Part shown: one piece after another, positions 7,946 to 17,874 of the stretch
Layout of the letters: the number at the start of each line of letters is the position of its first letter
Position numbering within the stretch: position 1 is the first letter of the stretch
DNA from: Photobacterium gaetbulicola Gung47
Lineage (GTDB): Bacteria > Pseudomonadota > Gammaproteobacteria > Enterobacterales > Vibrionaceae
Direction of reading: 5' to 3'
Assembly: GCA_000940995.1 (NCBI GenBank)
Contig: CP005974.1
Coordinates: 3,658,001 to 3,722,000, forward strand
Length of the DNA stretch: 64,000 nucleotides
Position numbers and translations under genes: made by a program
Notes under the pieces: generated by a model
Databases searched by the model: none
What the model was told of the DNA's origin: nothing
Seen by the model: the letters and a program-made list of their open reading frames with translations, nothing else

Positions 7946-9865
7946 CTACCCGGCCTTTCTTTCTGACATTGTCATGGTACAGTTCCGGCCTGCCGCCTTG
8001 GCCCGGTAGAGTGCCACATCGGCCAGCTCCACCAGCTTACCGTAGTCCTGACTAGGCTTGGGGATCAATGTGGCGACCCCCAAGCTCACGGTCAGGGTCG
8101 AGGCAATGTCCGAATAACGGTGGGTCAGCCCCTTATCGGCCAAGGCTCGGTGAATTTCCGCGGCGACCACCTGCCCGCCCTCGAGGTCGGTATTGGGCAA
8201 CAGGAAGGCGAATTCCTCGCCGCCATAGCGGGCGACCTCGTCGGTCTCGCGCTTGACCACGCTGCGTAGCACCTTGGCCACTTCGCGCAAGGCAAGGTCA
8301 CCCTGCTGGTGGCCATAGTTATCGTTGAACGCCTTGAAGTAGTCGATATCACACAAAATCAGTGTCAGCGGGTGCTGCTCGCGAATATGGCTATACCACA
8401 TCTTACGCAATTGCTCGTCGAAGCTACGGCGGTTGGCGACCTTGGTCAGGCTGTCGACGAAGCTGAGCTCCTGCAGCTCCATGATGGCATCGGCCAGTTG
8501 CTGCTCGGCCATCTTGCGCTCGGTCACGTCACGGGCCATCATCAGCACCCCGGTGGTATCATCGGTCGGATCCCGGTAGGGGGATTTGAGCACCTCGTAC
8601 CAAATCGGCGTGCCGTCCTCTAAGATGACATAGTCATCGAGCTTTACGCTGATCCCTTGCTGGATAACCTGCTGGTCTGTCTGCCTAAAGAGCTCTAGCT
8701 TGTCCGGATCAAGTACATCGGCAGAAGATTTCCCCAACAAGGCTTGCTGGGTATAACCGAGCGAGCGGGCAAACGGCTCGTTACACCCCACATACACCCC
8801 GTGTTCATTATATAGGGCAATCGGATCCCGGCTGGCACTGAGAATGGTATCGAGCAGCGTATTACGCTGAGCCAGCTCCTGCTCGGTCACTTCCCGCTTT
8901 TCTATTTCGCTTTTGAGCACTTCCTGCATTTCGTGCCAGTCGGTTACGTCATGGCTGATGCTCAGCGTACCGATCGCCTCACCGGTATCGCCGATCAACA
9001 AGTTGCAATTGGTCTCCATCAAACGGCTCGAACCGTCAGGCGCCGTGGTCCAGGTATGGGCCGCGCTGTTGCCCAGAGACCCAATATCCTGCTCTCCGGC
9101 AATGCCCTCTTCAATCCGGCCTCGCCAGAAGCGGTCAAACGCCTTGTTGGTCCCGATCAACTTACCGGACTTGTCCTGGAAATACACCAGCTCGGACAGG
9201 GAGTTGAGTACCTGCTGGAAAATCCGTTGCTCTTTCTCCAACTTTACCTGTTCGCCATGGCTGGCACGCGGCGGGTCCATAAACAGCAGCCAGCACGATT
9301 GCCACTGACAACGTATCGATAACCCCGAGACCACCAACGGGATCACCTTGCCGTTATTTTGGGGCAAGGCCTCATCGACATCTTTGAACGTTTTCAGGCC
9401 GGCAAATGGCCGCAAAAAATCACACAGCATCTTGCTGCTGAGCCCGTCGGGATAGAGGTAGCGCTCATTGAGCTTGCGCACGCCAAGTAGCTGGCGGCAG
9501 GCTTTGTTGCCATATACCAGGTGGCCATCCTTCTTGCGAACAATTGCCACGGCAATAGGCATGACGGTGAGCTGATGATGGAGACGGCGAAAGGAGCCAA
9601 CGTCGAGATGATGAAGCAGAACACTCAGCAGCCCCCCGCCAATTGCAAGCAGGAGGATCAGGAGCGAAAGCAGCAGTGCCGGGGTGCCAACGTGGAACCA
9701 CTGGGAGGCCGTCGAAGCCAAGGTGGCCGGGGCGAAGAGCACGGCTCCCAAGAAGACCAAACAACGAGCCCCTCCCCGCAGCAGGAGCTCCCCGTAACGG
9801 GCCAGTAAGGTGAGCAATGTAAGCAATAATGGACTACAAAAGCGTTCCTGACAGGAAGTATGCAT
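7946..9865 (-). CDS. membrane PAS/GGDEF diguanylate cyclase
   Basis: 639 residues. Two hydrophobic segments (about 35-50 and 61-84) anchor the N terminus. Three PAS-like sensor segments follow (about 95-190, 200-310 and 330-455), the last two with typical ends (DVTDWHEM, DVTERKMAEQQ). The C-terminal GGDEF domain (about 470-632) has an intact active-site GGEEF at 548-552 and an inhibitory-site motif RETD at 539-542, five residues upstream, so it should make cyclic di-GMP and be subject to product inhibition. No EAL domain is present. It lies on the same strand upstream of arcB with a 131-base gap, so it may be read from its own promoter with readthrough into arcB. The same neighbour order exists in V. 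cholerae as I recall it. The input signal is unknown. Confidence 0.9.
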   Translation of the reverse strand: MHTSCQERFCSPLLLTLLTLLARYGELLLRGGARCLVFLGAVLFAPATLASTASQWFHVGTPALLLSLLILLLAIGGGLLSVLLHHLDVGSFRRLHHQLTVMPIAVAIVRKKDGHLVYGNKACRQLLGVRKLNERYLYPDGLSSKMLCDFLRPFAGLKTFKDVDEALPQNNGKVIPLVVSGLSIRCQWQSCWLLFMDPPRASHGEQVKLEKEQRIFQQVLNSLSELVYFQDKSGKLIGTNKAFDRFWRGRIEEGIAGEQDIGSLGNSAAHTWTTAPDGSSRLMETNCNLLIGDTGEAIGTLSISHDVTDWHEMQEVLKSEIEKREVTEQELAQRNTLLDTILSASRDPIALYNEHGVYVGCNEPFARSLGYTQQALLGKSSADVLDPDKLELFRQTDQQVIQQGISVKLDDYVILEDGTPIWYEVLKSPYRDPTDDTTGVLMMARDVTERKMAEQQLADAIMELQELSFVDSLTKVANRRSFDEQLRKMWYSHIREQHPLTLILCDIDYFKAFNDNYGHQQGDLALREVAKVLRSVVKRETDEVARYGGEEFAFLLPNTDLEGGQVVAAEIHRALADKGLTHRYSDIASTLTVSLGVATLIPKPSQDYGKLVELADVALYRAKAAGRNCTMTMSERKAG

Positions 9866-9961
9866 TGATATTAGTAATTGACGTCATTTTACTCGTAATC
9901 TAACACACTTACCGACGCATCTGCTAATGCCCGTCCGGTTGTTCGACTGCAAGTTTTAACT

Positions 9962-10900
9962 CTATCTAGGCACCGGCGGGGTATATTCAAACGGCGTGCC
10001 CAGTGCCGCGCCCTGACCACCGTATTGATCCAGGTTACGACCAATTTCGGTCATCGCCAACCAGCGGTTTTCACACCACTCAGGGGCTAGCAGGGTCGGC
10101 TTGCGGGCACTGGCCGATACCCTGTGGAAGACGACCTCAGGTGGCGTCAGGCGGATCACCTCCGCCGCAATGCCGGTGTAATCCTCAAGGCTAAGCTCAG
10201 CCAGGCGGCCCGCTTTCCACGACAGGCCCATGATACTGCCCTCAACAATATGCAGCGGGTGCAGCTTGATGCCATCGACACCGGCCTCCACCACCTGGCG
10301 CACAGTCTCGAGATTGTCCTCACGGGTATCGCCCGGCAGGCCGACGATCAGGTGGGCGCACACTTTCAGGCCAAGTGCCCTCGCCCGCTTGGCAATCGCC
10401 GCATAACAGGCAAAATCATGACCGCGGTTAATGCGCTTGAGGGTTTTGTCATTGGCGGTCTGCAGGCCGAGCTCCAACCAAATTTCATAGCCTTGCTCAC
10501 GGTAGCCCGCGAGAAGCTCTAACACCTCGTCCGGCACACAGTCAGGCCGGGTACCGACACAAAGACCGACGATATCGGCCGCCTCCAAAGCCTCCTCATA
10601 CATCGCTTTGAGGGTCTGCACTTCGGCATAGGTACTGGTATAGGCCTGGAAATAGGCAAGATAACGCTTAGCACGGTTAACCTCCCCGGCACGCTGCGCC
10701 AACTGCTCGGTAATCGGCTTGTGCTGGGCCTGCTCATCGGCAAAAGAGGCAACATTGCAAAATGTGCAGCCGCCACGGCCAATGGTACCGTCACGATTCG
10801 GGCAGCTAAAGCCACCATGCAACGTCAGTTTGTGCACTTTCTCTCCGTAGCGGCGCTGTAGGTCCTGGCCAAATGTATTCACGAGCTCATGCAGCTGCAT
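9962..10900 (-). CDS. yhcC: radical SAM protein YhcC
   Basis: 312 residues, the TIGR01212 family of radical SAM proteins related to Elp3. The cluster cysteines are C33, C45 and C48 in FSCPNRDGTIGRGGCTFC, with the long CX11CX2C spacing of this group. Further conserved blocks are YLAYFQAYTSTYAEV, WLELGLQTANDKTL and AHLIVGLPGDTREDNLET. The reaction is not known for certain; the gene sits next to gltB in E. coli and in Vibrio, as it does here, divergent from gltB. The start codon is at 10900 (ATG in MQLHELVNTFGQDLQ). A role in tRNA or other modification would be inference. Confidence 0.93.
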   Translation of the reverse strand: MQLHELVNTFGQDLQRRYGEKVHKLTLHGGFSCPNRDGTIGRGGCTFCNVASFADEQAQHKPITEQLAQRAGEVNRAKRYLAYFQAYTSTYAEVQTLKAMYEEALEAADIVGLCVGTRPDCVPDEVLELLAGYREQGYEIWLELGLQTANDKTLKRINRGHDFACYAAIAKRARALGLKVCAHLIVGLPGDTREDNLETVRQVVEAGVDGIKLHPLHIVEGSIMGLSWKAGRLAELSLEDYTGIAAEVIRLTPPEVVFHRVSASARKPTLLAPEWCENRWLAMTEIGRNLDQYGGQGAALGTPFEYTPPVPR

Positions 10901-11515
10901 CTTGTCACCTAGTCATTCAAGGGGTCGAAAAAAGCGGCACAGGTTAGCACCCTTGGCACCGTCAAAAGTTGTGCGAAAACAAAAAAGGCGTTTTTTTCAC
11001 CATTTATAGGCCGATAAGAGGAATGAAAATTAGCAACAACATCATTTTGTAATACTTTGGTCTAATCCCCTGCCACTTCCCGCCCCCAAAACCAGGTCTA
11101 AGCGCCCTGCTATGCACCCAGACCGTTATTATCGAATAGATAAGCACACAGATAAGCAATTAATTCATTGTTGTGCGGGGATGTTATTAGGATGGGATAT
11201 TTTTTGTTGGTAATTAATCAATCAAAATTGTAGGATAGTTACAGCTGTGTGCAATTTATGAACAACAAAAGTAACTAAACCTAGCAAATATTTAGTGGTT
11301 TATGTTGCTACCCCTCAAAACTGCAGCGCTTTTGCATACCAGAGCACAGGTGCTACAGAATGAAGTTTGCTATTGATTGACTACATCATCCCACAGCAAA
11401 CCCATCCGAAAAGGCCGGACAGGAGTCCCTCCAAGGCCCGGCAGGATGTATAACCAAAATTAGGGATAACTCAGGTGCCAGGATTGGTACCTGTTGAAAC
11501 TGGAAGGAAGTATCT
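10901..11515. other. 615-base yhcC-gltB divergent control region
   Basis: No gene seen. The region is AT-rich in 11140-11290 (several AATTAAT-like runs that would suit Lrp or H-NS) and GC-richer near gltB. It must carry promoters for both yhcC and gltB. A hairpin just before the gltB ribosome binding site is listed separately. E. coli gltBD is activated by Lrp, but no site could be assigned by eye. Confidence 0.4.
11472..11493 (+). promoter_or_regulatory. hairpin in gltB leader
   Basis: CAGGTGCC and GGTACCTG pair over 8 bp (one G-U in RNA) around a 6-base loop, ending about 12 bases before the GGAAGGAAG ribosome binding site of gltB. It could influence initiation or mRNA stability; no T tract follows, so it is not a terminator. 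Confidence 0.45.
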
Positions 11516-14500
11516 ATGACAGATCAAGAGCTGAATGCTCAGGGACTTTATGTGCCTGAAATGGAGCACGATGCCTGTGGTATCGGCTTTGTGGCCCACC
11601 TGAAGAACCGTAAATCCCACGAAATTGTCACCCAAGCCCTTGATATGCTAGCTCGGATGGAACACCGTGGCGGCCAGGGCTGTGACCCGTGCAGTGGTGA
11701 CGGTGCCGGTATCTTGCTGCAGAAACCCCATGAGTTCCTGCTGGAGGAGACCGTCAAGCAAGGCATCCGCCTGCCGTCTTTCGACCAATACGGTGTGGGT
11801 GTGGTGCTTTTCCCCAAAGACGAGTACAAACGCCAGCAGTGCCGTGACATTCTCGAGCGCAATGCCAAGCGACTTGACCTAGAAGTCATTGGCTACCGGG
11901 TGCTGCCGGTCGACAACTCAATGATTGGCGATGATCCGCTAAGTACCGAGCCCCAGTTCGAGCACGTCTTTATTACCGGCGGTACCAGCATGGAACCGGC
12001 TGAACTCGAGCGTAAGCTCTATGTTCTGCGTAACTACACGGTCCGAGTCTGCCTGGAAAGCATCTCCAACATCGGTGATGACTTCTATATTAACTCTCTG
12101 TCATACAAGACATTGGTGTACAAGGGTCAGCTAACCACTGAACAGGTACCTCAATACTTCCTTGATCTACAGAACCCATCAATGGTGACGGCACTGGCGC
12201 TGGTTCACTCCCGCTTCTCGACCAACACCTTCCCGAAATGGCGCTTGGCCCAGCCTTTCCGTTACATCGCCCACAACGGTGAAATCAACACCGTGCGCGG
12301 TAACCTTAACTGGATGAAGGCCCGTGAAGCGATTCTTGAGTCTGAACTGTTCAGCCAACAAGAAATCGATATGCTGCTGCCTATCTGCCAAGAAGGCAGC
12401 TCGGATTCATCCAACTTCGATATGGCGTTGGAGCTACTGGTGCTGTCAGGCCGAAGCCTGCCGCATGCACTGATGATGCTGATCCCTGAAGCTTGGCAAG
12501 AAAACAAGAACATGGATCCAAAGCGCCGTGCGTTCTACCAGTACCACGCCAACGTCATGGAGCCGTGGGACGGCCCGGCCTCCGTCTGTTTCACCGACGG
12601 TGTCCAGGTTGGTGCGACGCTTGACCGTAACGGCCTGCGCCCATCGCGCTACACCGTGACCAAGGATGACTTCCTGGTCATGGCTTCGGAATCCGGTGTG
12701 GTTGAAATCGAACCGGAGAACGTCCAGTTCCGTGGCCGCCTGCAGCCTGGCCGTATCTTTGTTGCCGACCTTGAACAAGGCCGCATTATCTCTGACGAAG
12801 AAGTCAAAGACACGATTGCCTCAGCCCAGCCTTATGAGCAGTGGGTCAAGGACAACCTGCTGACATTGAAGAGCCTGCCTGAAGCGGACAACATGCACCA
12901 CCAGCCAACGCCTGAGCGTCTGCTGCACCATCAGCAAGCCTTCGGCATGAGCTCGGAAGAAGTCAACGACATCATTGTGCCGCTGGCGAAAACAGGTTAC
13001 GAGCCGCTCAGCGCCATGGGTGCCGACTGGCCGCTGGCTGTGCTGTCGCACCAGTCACAGCACCTGTCGAACTACTTCAAGCAGCTGTTTGCCCAGGTCA
13101 CCAACCCGCCGATCGACCCGATCCGCGAGCGTATGGTTATGTCACTCAATACCTACCTGGGTAAAGACCACAACCTGCTGACCGAAACCCCTGAGCACTG
13201 CCGGAAGGTTGAAATCGAATCTCCGGTGCTGAGCAACGCCGAGCTGGAAAAACTGCGGGCCATCGATAACGAACACCTGCAGGCCAAGACGCTGGATATC
13301 GTGTTCCGCGCCAGCGGCGAAGACGGCAAGCTAGAACGAGCGCTGAAGCGTATCTGCCAGTACTCAGAAGATGCGGTTATCGACGGCTACTCGATCATTA
13401 TCCTTACCGACCGTGCGGTAAACTCCAACCATGCCGCTATCCCAGCAATGCTGGCCGTCGGTGCGGTTCACCACCACCTGATCCGCAAAGGTCTGCGTGC
13501 CAAGTGTGACATCGTGGTAGAAACCGGTGATGCTCGTGAAACCCACCACTTTGCAACGCTGGTTGGCTACGGTGCCAATGCGGTTAACCCATACCTAGTG
13601 ACCGAAACCATTGTTGACCTGCAGCGTAAGCGCAAGCTGGATCCGGAAGTGCCGACCGAAGAGTTGTTCAACAACTACCGCAAGGGTGTGAACGGCGGCC
13701 TGCTGAAGATCTTCTCCAAGATGGGGATCTCAACCCTGCAGTCTTACCACGGCGCCCAGATCTTCGAAGCCCTTGGTATCAGCAAGTCAGTGGTCGATAA
13801 GTACTTCACCGGTACGGTTTCCCGTATCCAGGGCCTAACTATCGATGACATTGCCAAGGAAGTATTGATCCGTCACCGCCTGGGTTACCCAACCCGCGAA
13901 GTACCAATTCAGATGCTGGATGTCGGTGGTGTCTACCAGTGGAAACAGCGTGGTGAGAAGCACCTGTTCAACCCGGAAACGATTTCACTGCTGCAGCAAT
14001 CCACCCGCAACAAGGATTTTGCCCAGTTTAAAGAGTATGCCAACGCCGTTGATGCCCAGGGCGATAACGCAGCAACCCTGCGTAGCCAGCTAGAGTTCAT
14101 AAAGAACCCTGCAGGCTCTATCCCACTGGCAGAAGTTGAGCCAATCGAGAGCATCCTCAAGCGCTTTGCGACCGGTGCAATGAGTTTTGGCTCTATCTCG
14201 TACGAAGCTCACTCGACGCTTGCTGTAGCCATGAACCGCATCGGCGCTAAATCCAACTCCGGTGAAGGTGGTGAAGACCCGGCCCGATTCGAAAAGAAAG
14301 ACAACGGCGACTGGGAACGCTCTGCGATCAAGCAGGTGGCCTCTGGCCGCTTCGGTGTGACCTCTTACTACCTGACCAACTCTGATGAAATTCAGATCAA
14401 GATGGCACAGGGTGCTAAGCCGGGTGAAGGTGGTCAGCTACCGGGTGATAAGGTCGATGACTGGATCGGTGCAACCCGTCACTCAACGCCGGGCGTCGGT

Positions 14501-16063
14501 TTGATTTCACCACCGCCACACCACGATATTTACTCTATCGAGGATTTGGCACAGCTGATCTACGATCTGAAGAACGCCAACCGCGCCGGCCGCGTCAACG
14601 TCAAACTGGTCTCGGAAGCCGGTGTCGGTACGATTGCCTCGGGCGTAGCCAAGGCAAAAGCGGATGTTGTGCTTATCGCGGGCTTCGATGGCGGTACCGG
14701 TGCATCACCAATGTCATCTATCCGTCACACCGGTCTACCGTGGGAACTTGGCCTGGCCGAAACCCACCAGACCCTGCTGAAAAACGGCCTGCGTAACCGT
14801 ATCGTGGTCCAGACTGACGGTCAGATGAAGACCCCGCGCGACCTTGCCGTGGCAACCCTGCTGGGTGCTGAAGAGTGGGGCGTAGCAACCGCAGCCTTGG
14901 TGGTTGAAGGGTGTATCATGATGCGTAAGTGTCACAAGAACACCTGCCCGGTGGGTATCGCCACCCAGAACAAGACCCTGCGTGAGCGTTTCGACGGCCG
15001 CGTAGAAGATGTTGTGACCTTCTTCCAGTACATGGCTGAAGGCCTGCGTGAAATCATGGCCGAGCTTGGCTTCCGCAGTGTCGACGAGATGGTTGGCCAG
15101 TCACACAAACTGAAAATCCGTGACAACATCGGCCACTGGAAGTACAAGAACTTGGATCTAAGCCCGGTGCTGTTCATCGAGCCTGCCCGTGATGAGGACG
15201 GCGTCTACAACCAGCGTGAACAGAACCACAACCTCGAAGAGGTGCTGGATCGCAAGCTGATTGAAGCGGCTGCCCCGGCCCTGTACGAAGGCAAGCAGGT
15301 GGATGCTGAGTTTGACATCATCAACACCGACCGCAGTGCCGGTACCATGCTGTCGAACGAAATCTCCAAGATTTACAAGGACAAGGGCTTGCCTCAGCCT
15401 ATGAACGTCAAGTTCAAGGGTTCTGCCGGACAGAGTTTCGGTGCCTTCCTGGCCAAGAACGTCAAGTTCGAAGTCGAAGGCGATGCCAACGACTACTGGG
15501 GCAAGGGCCTGTCTGGCGGTACCTTGGTGCTCTACCCGGACGCCAAGTCTGACATCGTCCCGGAAGACAACATCGTCGTGGGTAACGTCTGTTTCTACGG
15601 TGCGACGTCGGGTGAGTCATACATCCGTGGTATGGCGGGCGAGCGCTTCTGTGTCCGTAACTCAGGTGCCAAGGTGGTCGTTGAAGGTGTTGGTGACCAC
15701 GGTTGTGAATACATGACTGGCGGTGTAGCGGTCATTCTTGGTCAAACAGGCCGTAACTTCGCAGCCGGTATGAGTGGCGGTGTAGCATATGTCTGGGATC
15801 AGTTCGAAGACTTTGACACCAAGCTCAACCCTGAGCTGGTCGACCTCGACCCAATCGAGCAGGAAGACAAAGATCTGCTGCACGATATGCTGACCAAGCA
15901 CGTAGAGCTTACTGGCAGTACGGTTGCAGAAACCTTCCTGTCTAACTTCGAGGCCAACCTCGAGAAGATGGTGAAAGTGATGCCAAGGGATTACAAGGCA
16001 GTACTAGAGAAGCGCAAGGCAGAAGCACAAAACAAGGAAGAGTTGGAGGCCGTCAATGGGTAA
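11516..16063 (+). CDS. gltB: glutamate synthase (NADPH) large subunit, first copy
   Basis: GOGAT alpha subunit, 1515 residues, which makes two glutamates from glutamine and 2-oxoglutarate with electrons from the small subunit. The amidotransferase domain starts at Cys21 (ACGIGFVAH), which is exposed after removal of a 20-residue propeptide. It is followed by the central domain, the FMN-binding synthase domain (GAKPGEGGQLPGDKV, SPPPHHDIYSIEDL, FDGGTGASP), the 3Fe-4S cysteines in CIMMRKCHKNTCPVG, and the C-terminal beta-helix with repeated GxxxG turns. The start has a strong RBS (GGAAGG). gltD overlaps its end by 8 bases. A second, diverged copy lies 1.8 kb downstream. Ammonia assimilation through GS-GOGAT is the main role. 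Confidence 0.98.
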   Translation: MTDQELNAQGLYVPEMEHDACGIGFVAHLKNRKSHEIVTQALDMLARMEHRGGQGCDPCSGDGAGILLQKPHEFLLEETVKQGIRLPSFDQYGVGVVLFPKDEYKRQQCRDILERNAKRLDLEVIGYRVLPVDNSMIGDDPLSTEPQFEHVFITGGTSMEPAELERKLYVLRNYTVRVCLESISNIGDDFYINSLSYKTLVYKGQLTTEQVPQYFLDLQNPSMVTALALVHSRFSTNTFPKWRLAQPFRYIAHNGEINTVRGNLNWMKAREAILESELFSQQEIDMLLPICQEGSSDSSNFDMALELLVLSGRSLPHALMMLIPEAWQENKNMDPKRRAFYQYHANVMEPWDGPASVCFTDGVQVGATLDRNGLRPSRYTVTKDDFLVMASESGVVEIEPENVQFRGRLQPGRIFVADLEQGRIISDEEVKDTIASAQPYEQWVKDNLLTLKSLPEADNMHHQPTPERLLHHQQAFGMSSEEVNDIIVPLAKTGYEPLSAMGADWPLAVLSHQSQHLSNYFKQLFAQVTNPPIDPIRERMVMSLNTYLGKDHNLLTETPEHCRKVEIESPVLSNAELEKLRAIDNEHLQAKTLDIVFRASGEDGKLERALKRICQYSEDAVIDGYSIIILTDRAVNSNHAAIPAMLAVGAVHHHLIRKGLRAKCDIVVETGDARETHHFATLVGYGANAVNPYLVTETIVDLQRKRKLDPEVPTEELFNNYRKGVNGGLLKIFSKMGISTLQSYHGAQIFEALGISKSVVDKYFTGTVSRIQGLTIDDIAKEVLIRHRLGYPTREVPIQMLDVGGVYQWKQRGEKHLFNPETISLLQQSTRNKDFAQFKEYANAVDAQGDNAATLRSQLEFIKNPAGSIPLAEVEPIESILKRFATGAMSFGSISYEAHSTLAVAMNRIGAKSNSGEGGEDPARFEKKDNGDWERSAIKQVASGRFGVTSYYLTNSDEIQIKMAQGAKPGEGGQLPGDKVDDWIGATRHSTPGVGLISPPPHHDIYSIEDLAQLIYDLKNANRAGRVNVKLVSEAGVGTIASGVAKAKADVVLIAGFDGGTGASPMSSIRHTGLPWELGLAETHQTLLKNGLRNRIVVQTDGQMKTPRDLAVATLLGAEEWGVATAALVVEGCIMMRKCHKNTCPVGIATQNKTLRERFDGRVEDVVTFFQYMAEGLREIMAELGFRSVDEMVGQSHKLKIRDNIGHWKYKNLDLSPVLFIEPARDEDGVYNQREQNHNLEEVLDRKLIEAAAPALYEGKQVDAEFDIINTDRSAGTMLSNEISKIYKDKGLPQPMNVKFKGSAGQSFGAFLAKNVKFEVEGDANDYWGKGLSGGTLVLYPDAKSDIVPEDNIVVGNVCFYGATSGESYIRGMAGERFCVRNSGAKVVVEGVGDHGCEYMTGGVAVILGQTGRNFAAGMSGGVAYVWDQFEDFDTKLNPELVDLDPIEQEDKDLLHDMLTKHVELTGSTVAETFLSNFEANLEKMVKVMPRDYKAVLEKRKAEAQNKEELEAVNG

Positions 16064-17528
16064 GCCTACTGGATTTTTAGAGTTTGGCCGTGAGCTGCCA
16101 AAGAAGCTGGATCCGAGCGTCCGTATCCAGGACAACAAGGAGTTTGTTCTCAACGAGGAGTTCGGTGACAAAATCAACACGCAGGCTTCGCGCTGCATGG
16201 ACTGTGGCGTACCGTTTTGCCACAACTCCTGCCCGATCGGCAACATCATCCCGGAATTCAATGACGCGGTGTACCGCGACAGCTGGGAAGAAGCGTGGAA
16301 TATCCTGAGTTCGACCAACAACTTCCCGGAATTTACCGGGCGTGTCTGCCCGGCCCCTTGTGAAAGTGGCTGTGTCCTGGGGATCAACCAAGACCCAATC
16401 ACGATTTGTAATATCGAGAAGACCATTGTCGAAACGGCATACCGTGAAGGGTACGCCAAACCGAAGACCCCGCGTTCGCGAACCGGCAAAACGGTCGCTA
16501 TCATCGGCTCGGGCCCTGCGGGCCTGGCAGCAGCCGAGCAACTCAACAGTGCCGGCCACTGTGTGACGGTGTTCGAGCGTGATGAGAAAGTCGGAGGCCT
16601 ACTGCGTTTCGGGATCCCAGATTTCAAACTGGGCATGGACATTATCGATCGCAAGATCAACCTGATGGCCGATGCCGGGATCAAATTCGAGGTGAACGCC
16701 CATGTCGGTGTCAACGTCAACGCCCAGCAGCTACGCCAGGACTTTGATGTGGTCTTGCTGACCGGGGGGTCCACAGTACCGCGCGATCTGCCGATCCCGG
16801 GCCGTGAGCTCAAGGGCGTGCATTTCGCCATGGAATTCCTGGCCCAGAACAACCGCCGAGCCAACGACATGGATCTGAAAACCGAAGAAATCCATGCCAA
16901 AGGCAAGCATGTGGTGGTGATCGGTGGTGGTGATACCGGCTCTGACTGTGTCGGCACCTCCAACCGCCACGGCGCTGAAAGTATTACCCAAGTTGAGATC
17001 ATGCCGATCCCGCCAGAGAGGCGCCCGGCCAACCAGCCATGGCCTTCTTACCCGATGATCATGAAGACCTCGACCTCCCATGAGGAAGGGTGCGAGCGTC
17101 ACTGGAATATCCTGACCAAGGAGTTCATCGGTGATGAAGCGGGTAACGTCAAAGCGCTGCGTATTGCCGATATCCAGTGGGAAGAAGCAAAAGCCGGTGA
17201 GCGCCCAGGCTTTACTGAAGTGGCAGGCTCGGAGCGGATCATCCCGTGTGATATGGCGTTCCTCGCAATGGGCTTCCTCCACCCAGAGCCAACTGGCGTG
17301 CTGGCCCAGCTAGATATCAAGCTCGACGAACGTGGCAACGTGGCAACCCAAGGGTTTGCCACTAACCAGCAAGGCGTGTTTGCTGCTGGCGATATGCGTA
17401 CCGGCCAGTCACTGGTGGTGCGCTGTATCAACGAAGGCCGTGAATGTGCCCGAGAGATTGATGCCTACCTGATGGGTAACAGCAACCTTGAAGCCAAAGC
17501 AGATTCACTGATGCTATCAAATAGCTAA
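16056..17528 (+). CDS. gltD: glutamate synthase small subunit, first copy
   Basis: 490 residues. The N-terminal part holds cysteines for the low-potential 4Fe-4S clusters (CMDCGVPFCHNSCPIGN, then RVCPAPCESGC), followed by an FAD-binding GxGxxG (IIGSGPAGLAAAEQL, about 148-162) and a NAD(P)H-binding VIGGGDTGSDCVG near 289. This subunit takes electrons from NADPH and passes them to GltB. The start overlaps gltB by 8 bases, so the two are translationally coupled. A strong terminator follows at 17563, separating this pair from the second pair. Confidence 0.97.
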   Translation: MGKPTGFLEFGRELPKKLDPSVRIQDNKEFVLNEEFGDKINTQASRCMDCGVPFCHNSCPIGNIIPEFNDAVYRDSWEEAWNILSSTNNFPEFTGRVCPAPCESGCVLGINQDPITICNIEKTIVETAYREGYAKPKTPRSRTGKTVAIIGSGPAGLAAAEQLNSAGHCVTVFERDEKVGGLLRFGIPDFKLGMDIIDRKINLMADAGIKFEVNAHVGVNVNAQQLRQDFDVVLLTGGSTVPRDLPIPGRELKGVHFAMEFLAQNNRRANDMDLKTEEIHAKGKHVVVIGGGDTGSDCVGTSNRHGAESITQVEIMPIPPERRPANQPWPSYPMIMKTSTSHEEGCERHWNILTKEFIGDEAGNVKALRIADIQWEEAKAGERPGFTEVAGSERIIPCDMAFLAMGFLHPEPTGVLAQLDIKLDERGNVATQGFATNQQGVFAAGDMRTGQSLVVRCINEGRECAREIDAYLMGNSNLEAKADSLMLSNS

Positions 17529-17562
17529 GCGAGCCTCCCGTCTAACACGGTAAACTGAATCC

Positions 17563-17588
17563 AAACCGGCCATAACGGCCGGTTTTTT
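17563..17588 (+). terminator. terminator of gltB-gltD (first pair)
   Basis: Perfect 9-bp stem AAACCGGCC / GGCCGGTTT with a 5-base loop, followed by TTT. It makes the second glutamate synthase pair a separate transcription unit. Confidence 0.92.
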
Positions 17589-17874
17589 CTGCCCTCTACA
17601 TCCTGAACACCATAATTATTCACTGCTACCCATCCCGATATCATCGCATTATTCGTGCCCGCCGCTAATGTTAATTTATTGTTTATAGTTTGACCTTTCT
17701 GTAAATAGCCGTTAACTTGAAAGGTCGCTGGAAGCAAATAGGTACCTTTGACGACCCACCCGACAATCAAAAAGCAACAACCTGGGGGGCACAGAGGTTG
17801 TCACCGATGGTCAGGAAGACCGTCAAGAAATGCAGTATTTCTGCTTAGTTAGGCAGAAACTAGGGAGAGTTGTA
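17589..17874. other. control region of the second glutamate synthase pair
   Basis: About 290 bases between the terminator of the first pair and the second gltB start. No reliable gene; a minus-strand frame of 81 codons overlaps the terminator and is not credible. Promoter elements could not be fixed. A hairpin near the start is listed separately. Confidence 0.4.
17838..17859 (+). promoter_or_regulatory. hairpin just before second gltB
   Basis: Perfect 7-bp inverted repeat TTTCTGC / GCAGAAA with an 8-base loop, ending 15 bases before the start codon and touching the AGGGAGAG ribosome binding site. It could be an operator or an RNA structure that modulates initiation. Confidence 0.45.

Noticed and set aside
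16004..17032. Open frame of 342 codons on the minus strand over gltD
   Set aside because: Antisense to a certain gene (gltD), with Ser/Arg/Pro-rich composition and no ribosome binding site. The same applies to long antisense frames over the M23 peptidase (29485-30558) and the second ATPase gene (45685-46596).
17525..17770. Minus-strand frame of 81 codons between the two glutamate synthase pairs
   Set aside because: It runs through the strong terminator of the first pair, has no convincing ribosome binding site, and lies in a region expected to hold the promoter of the second pair. The protein is not recognisable, though a real small gene cannot be fully excluded.
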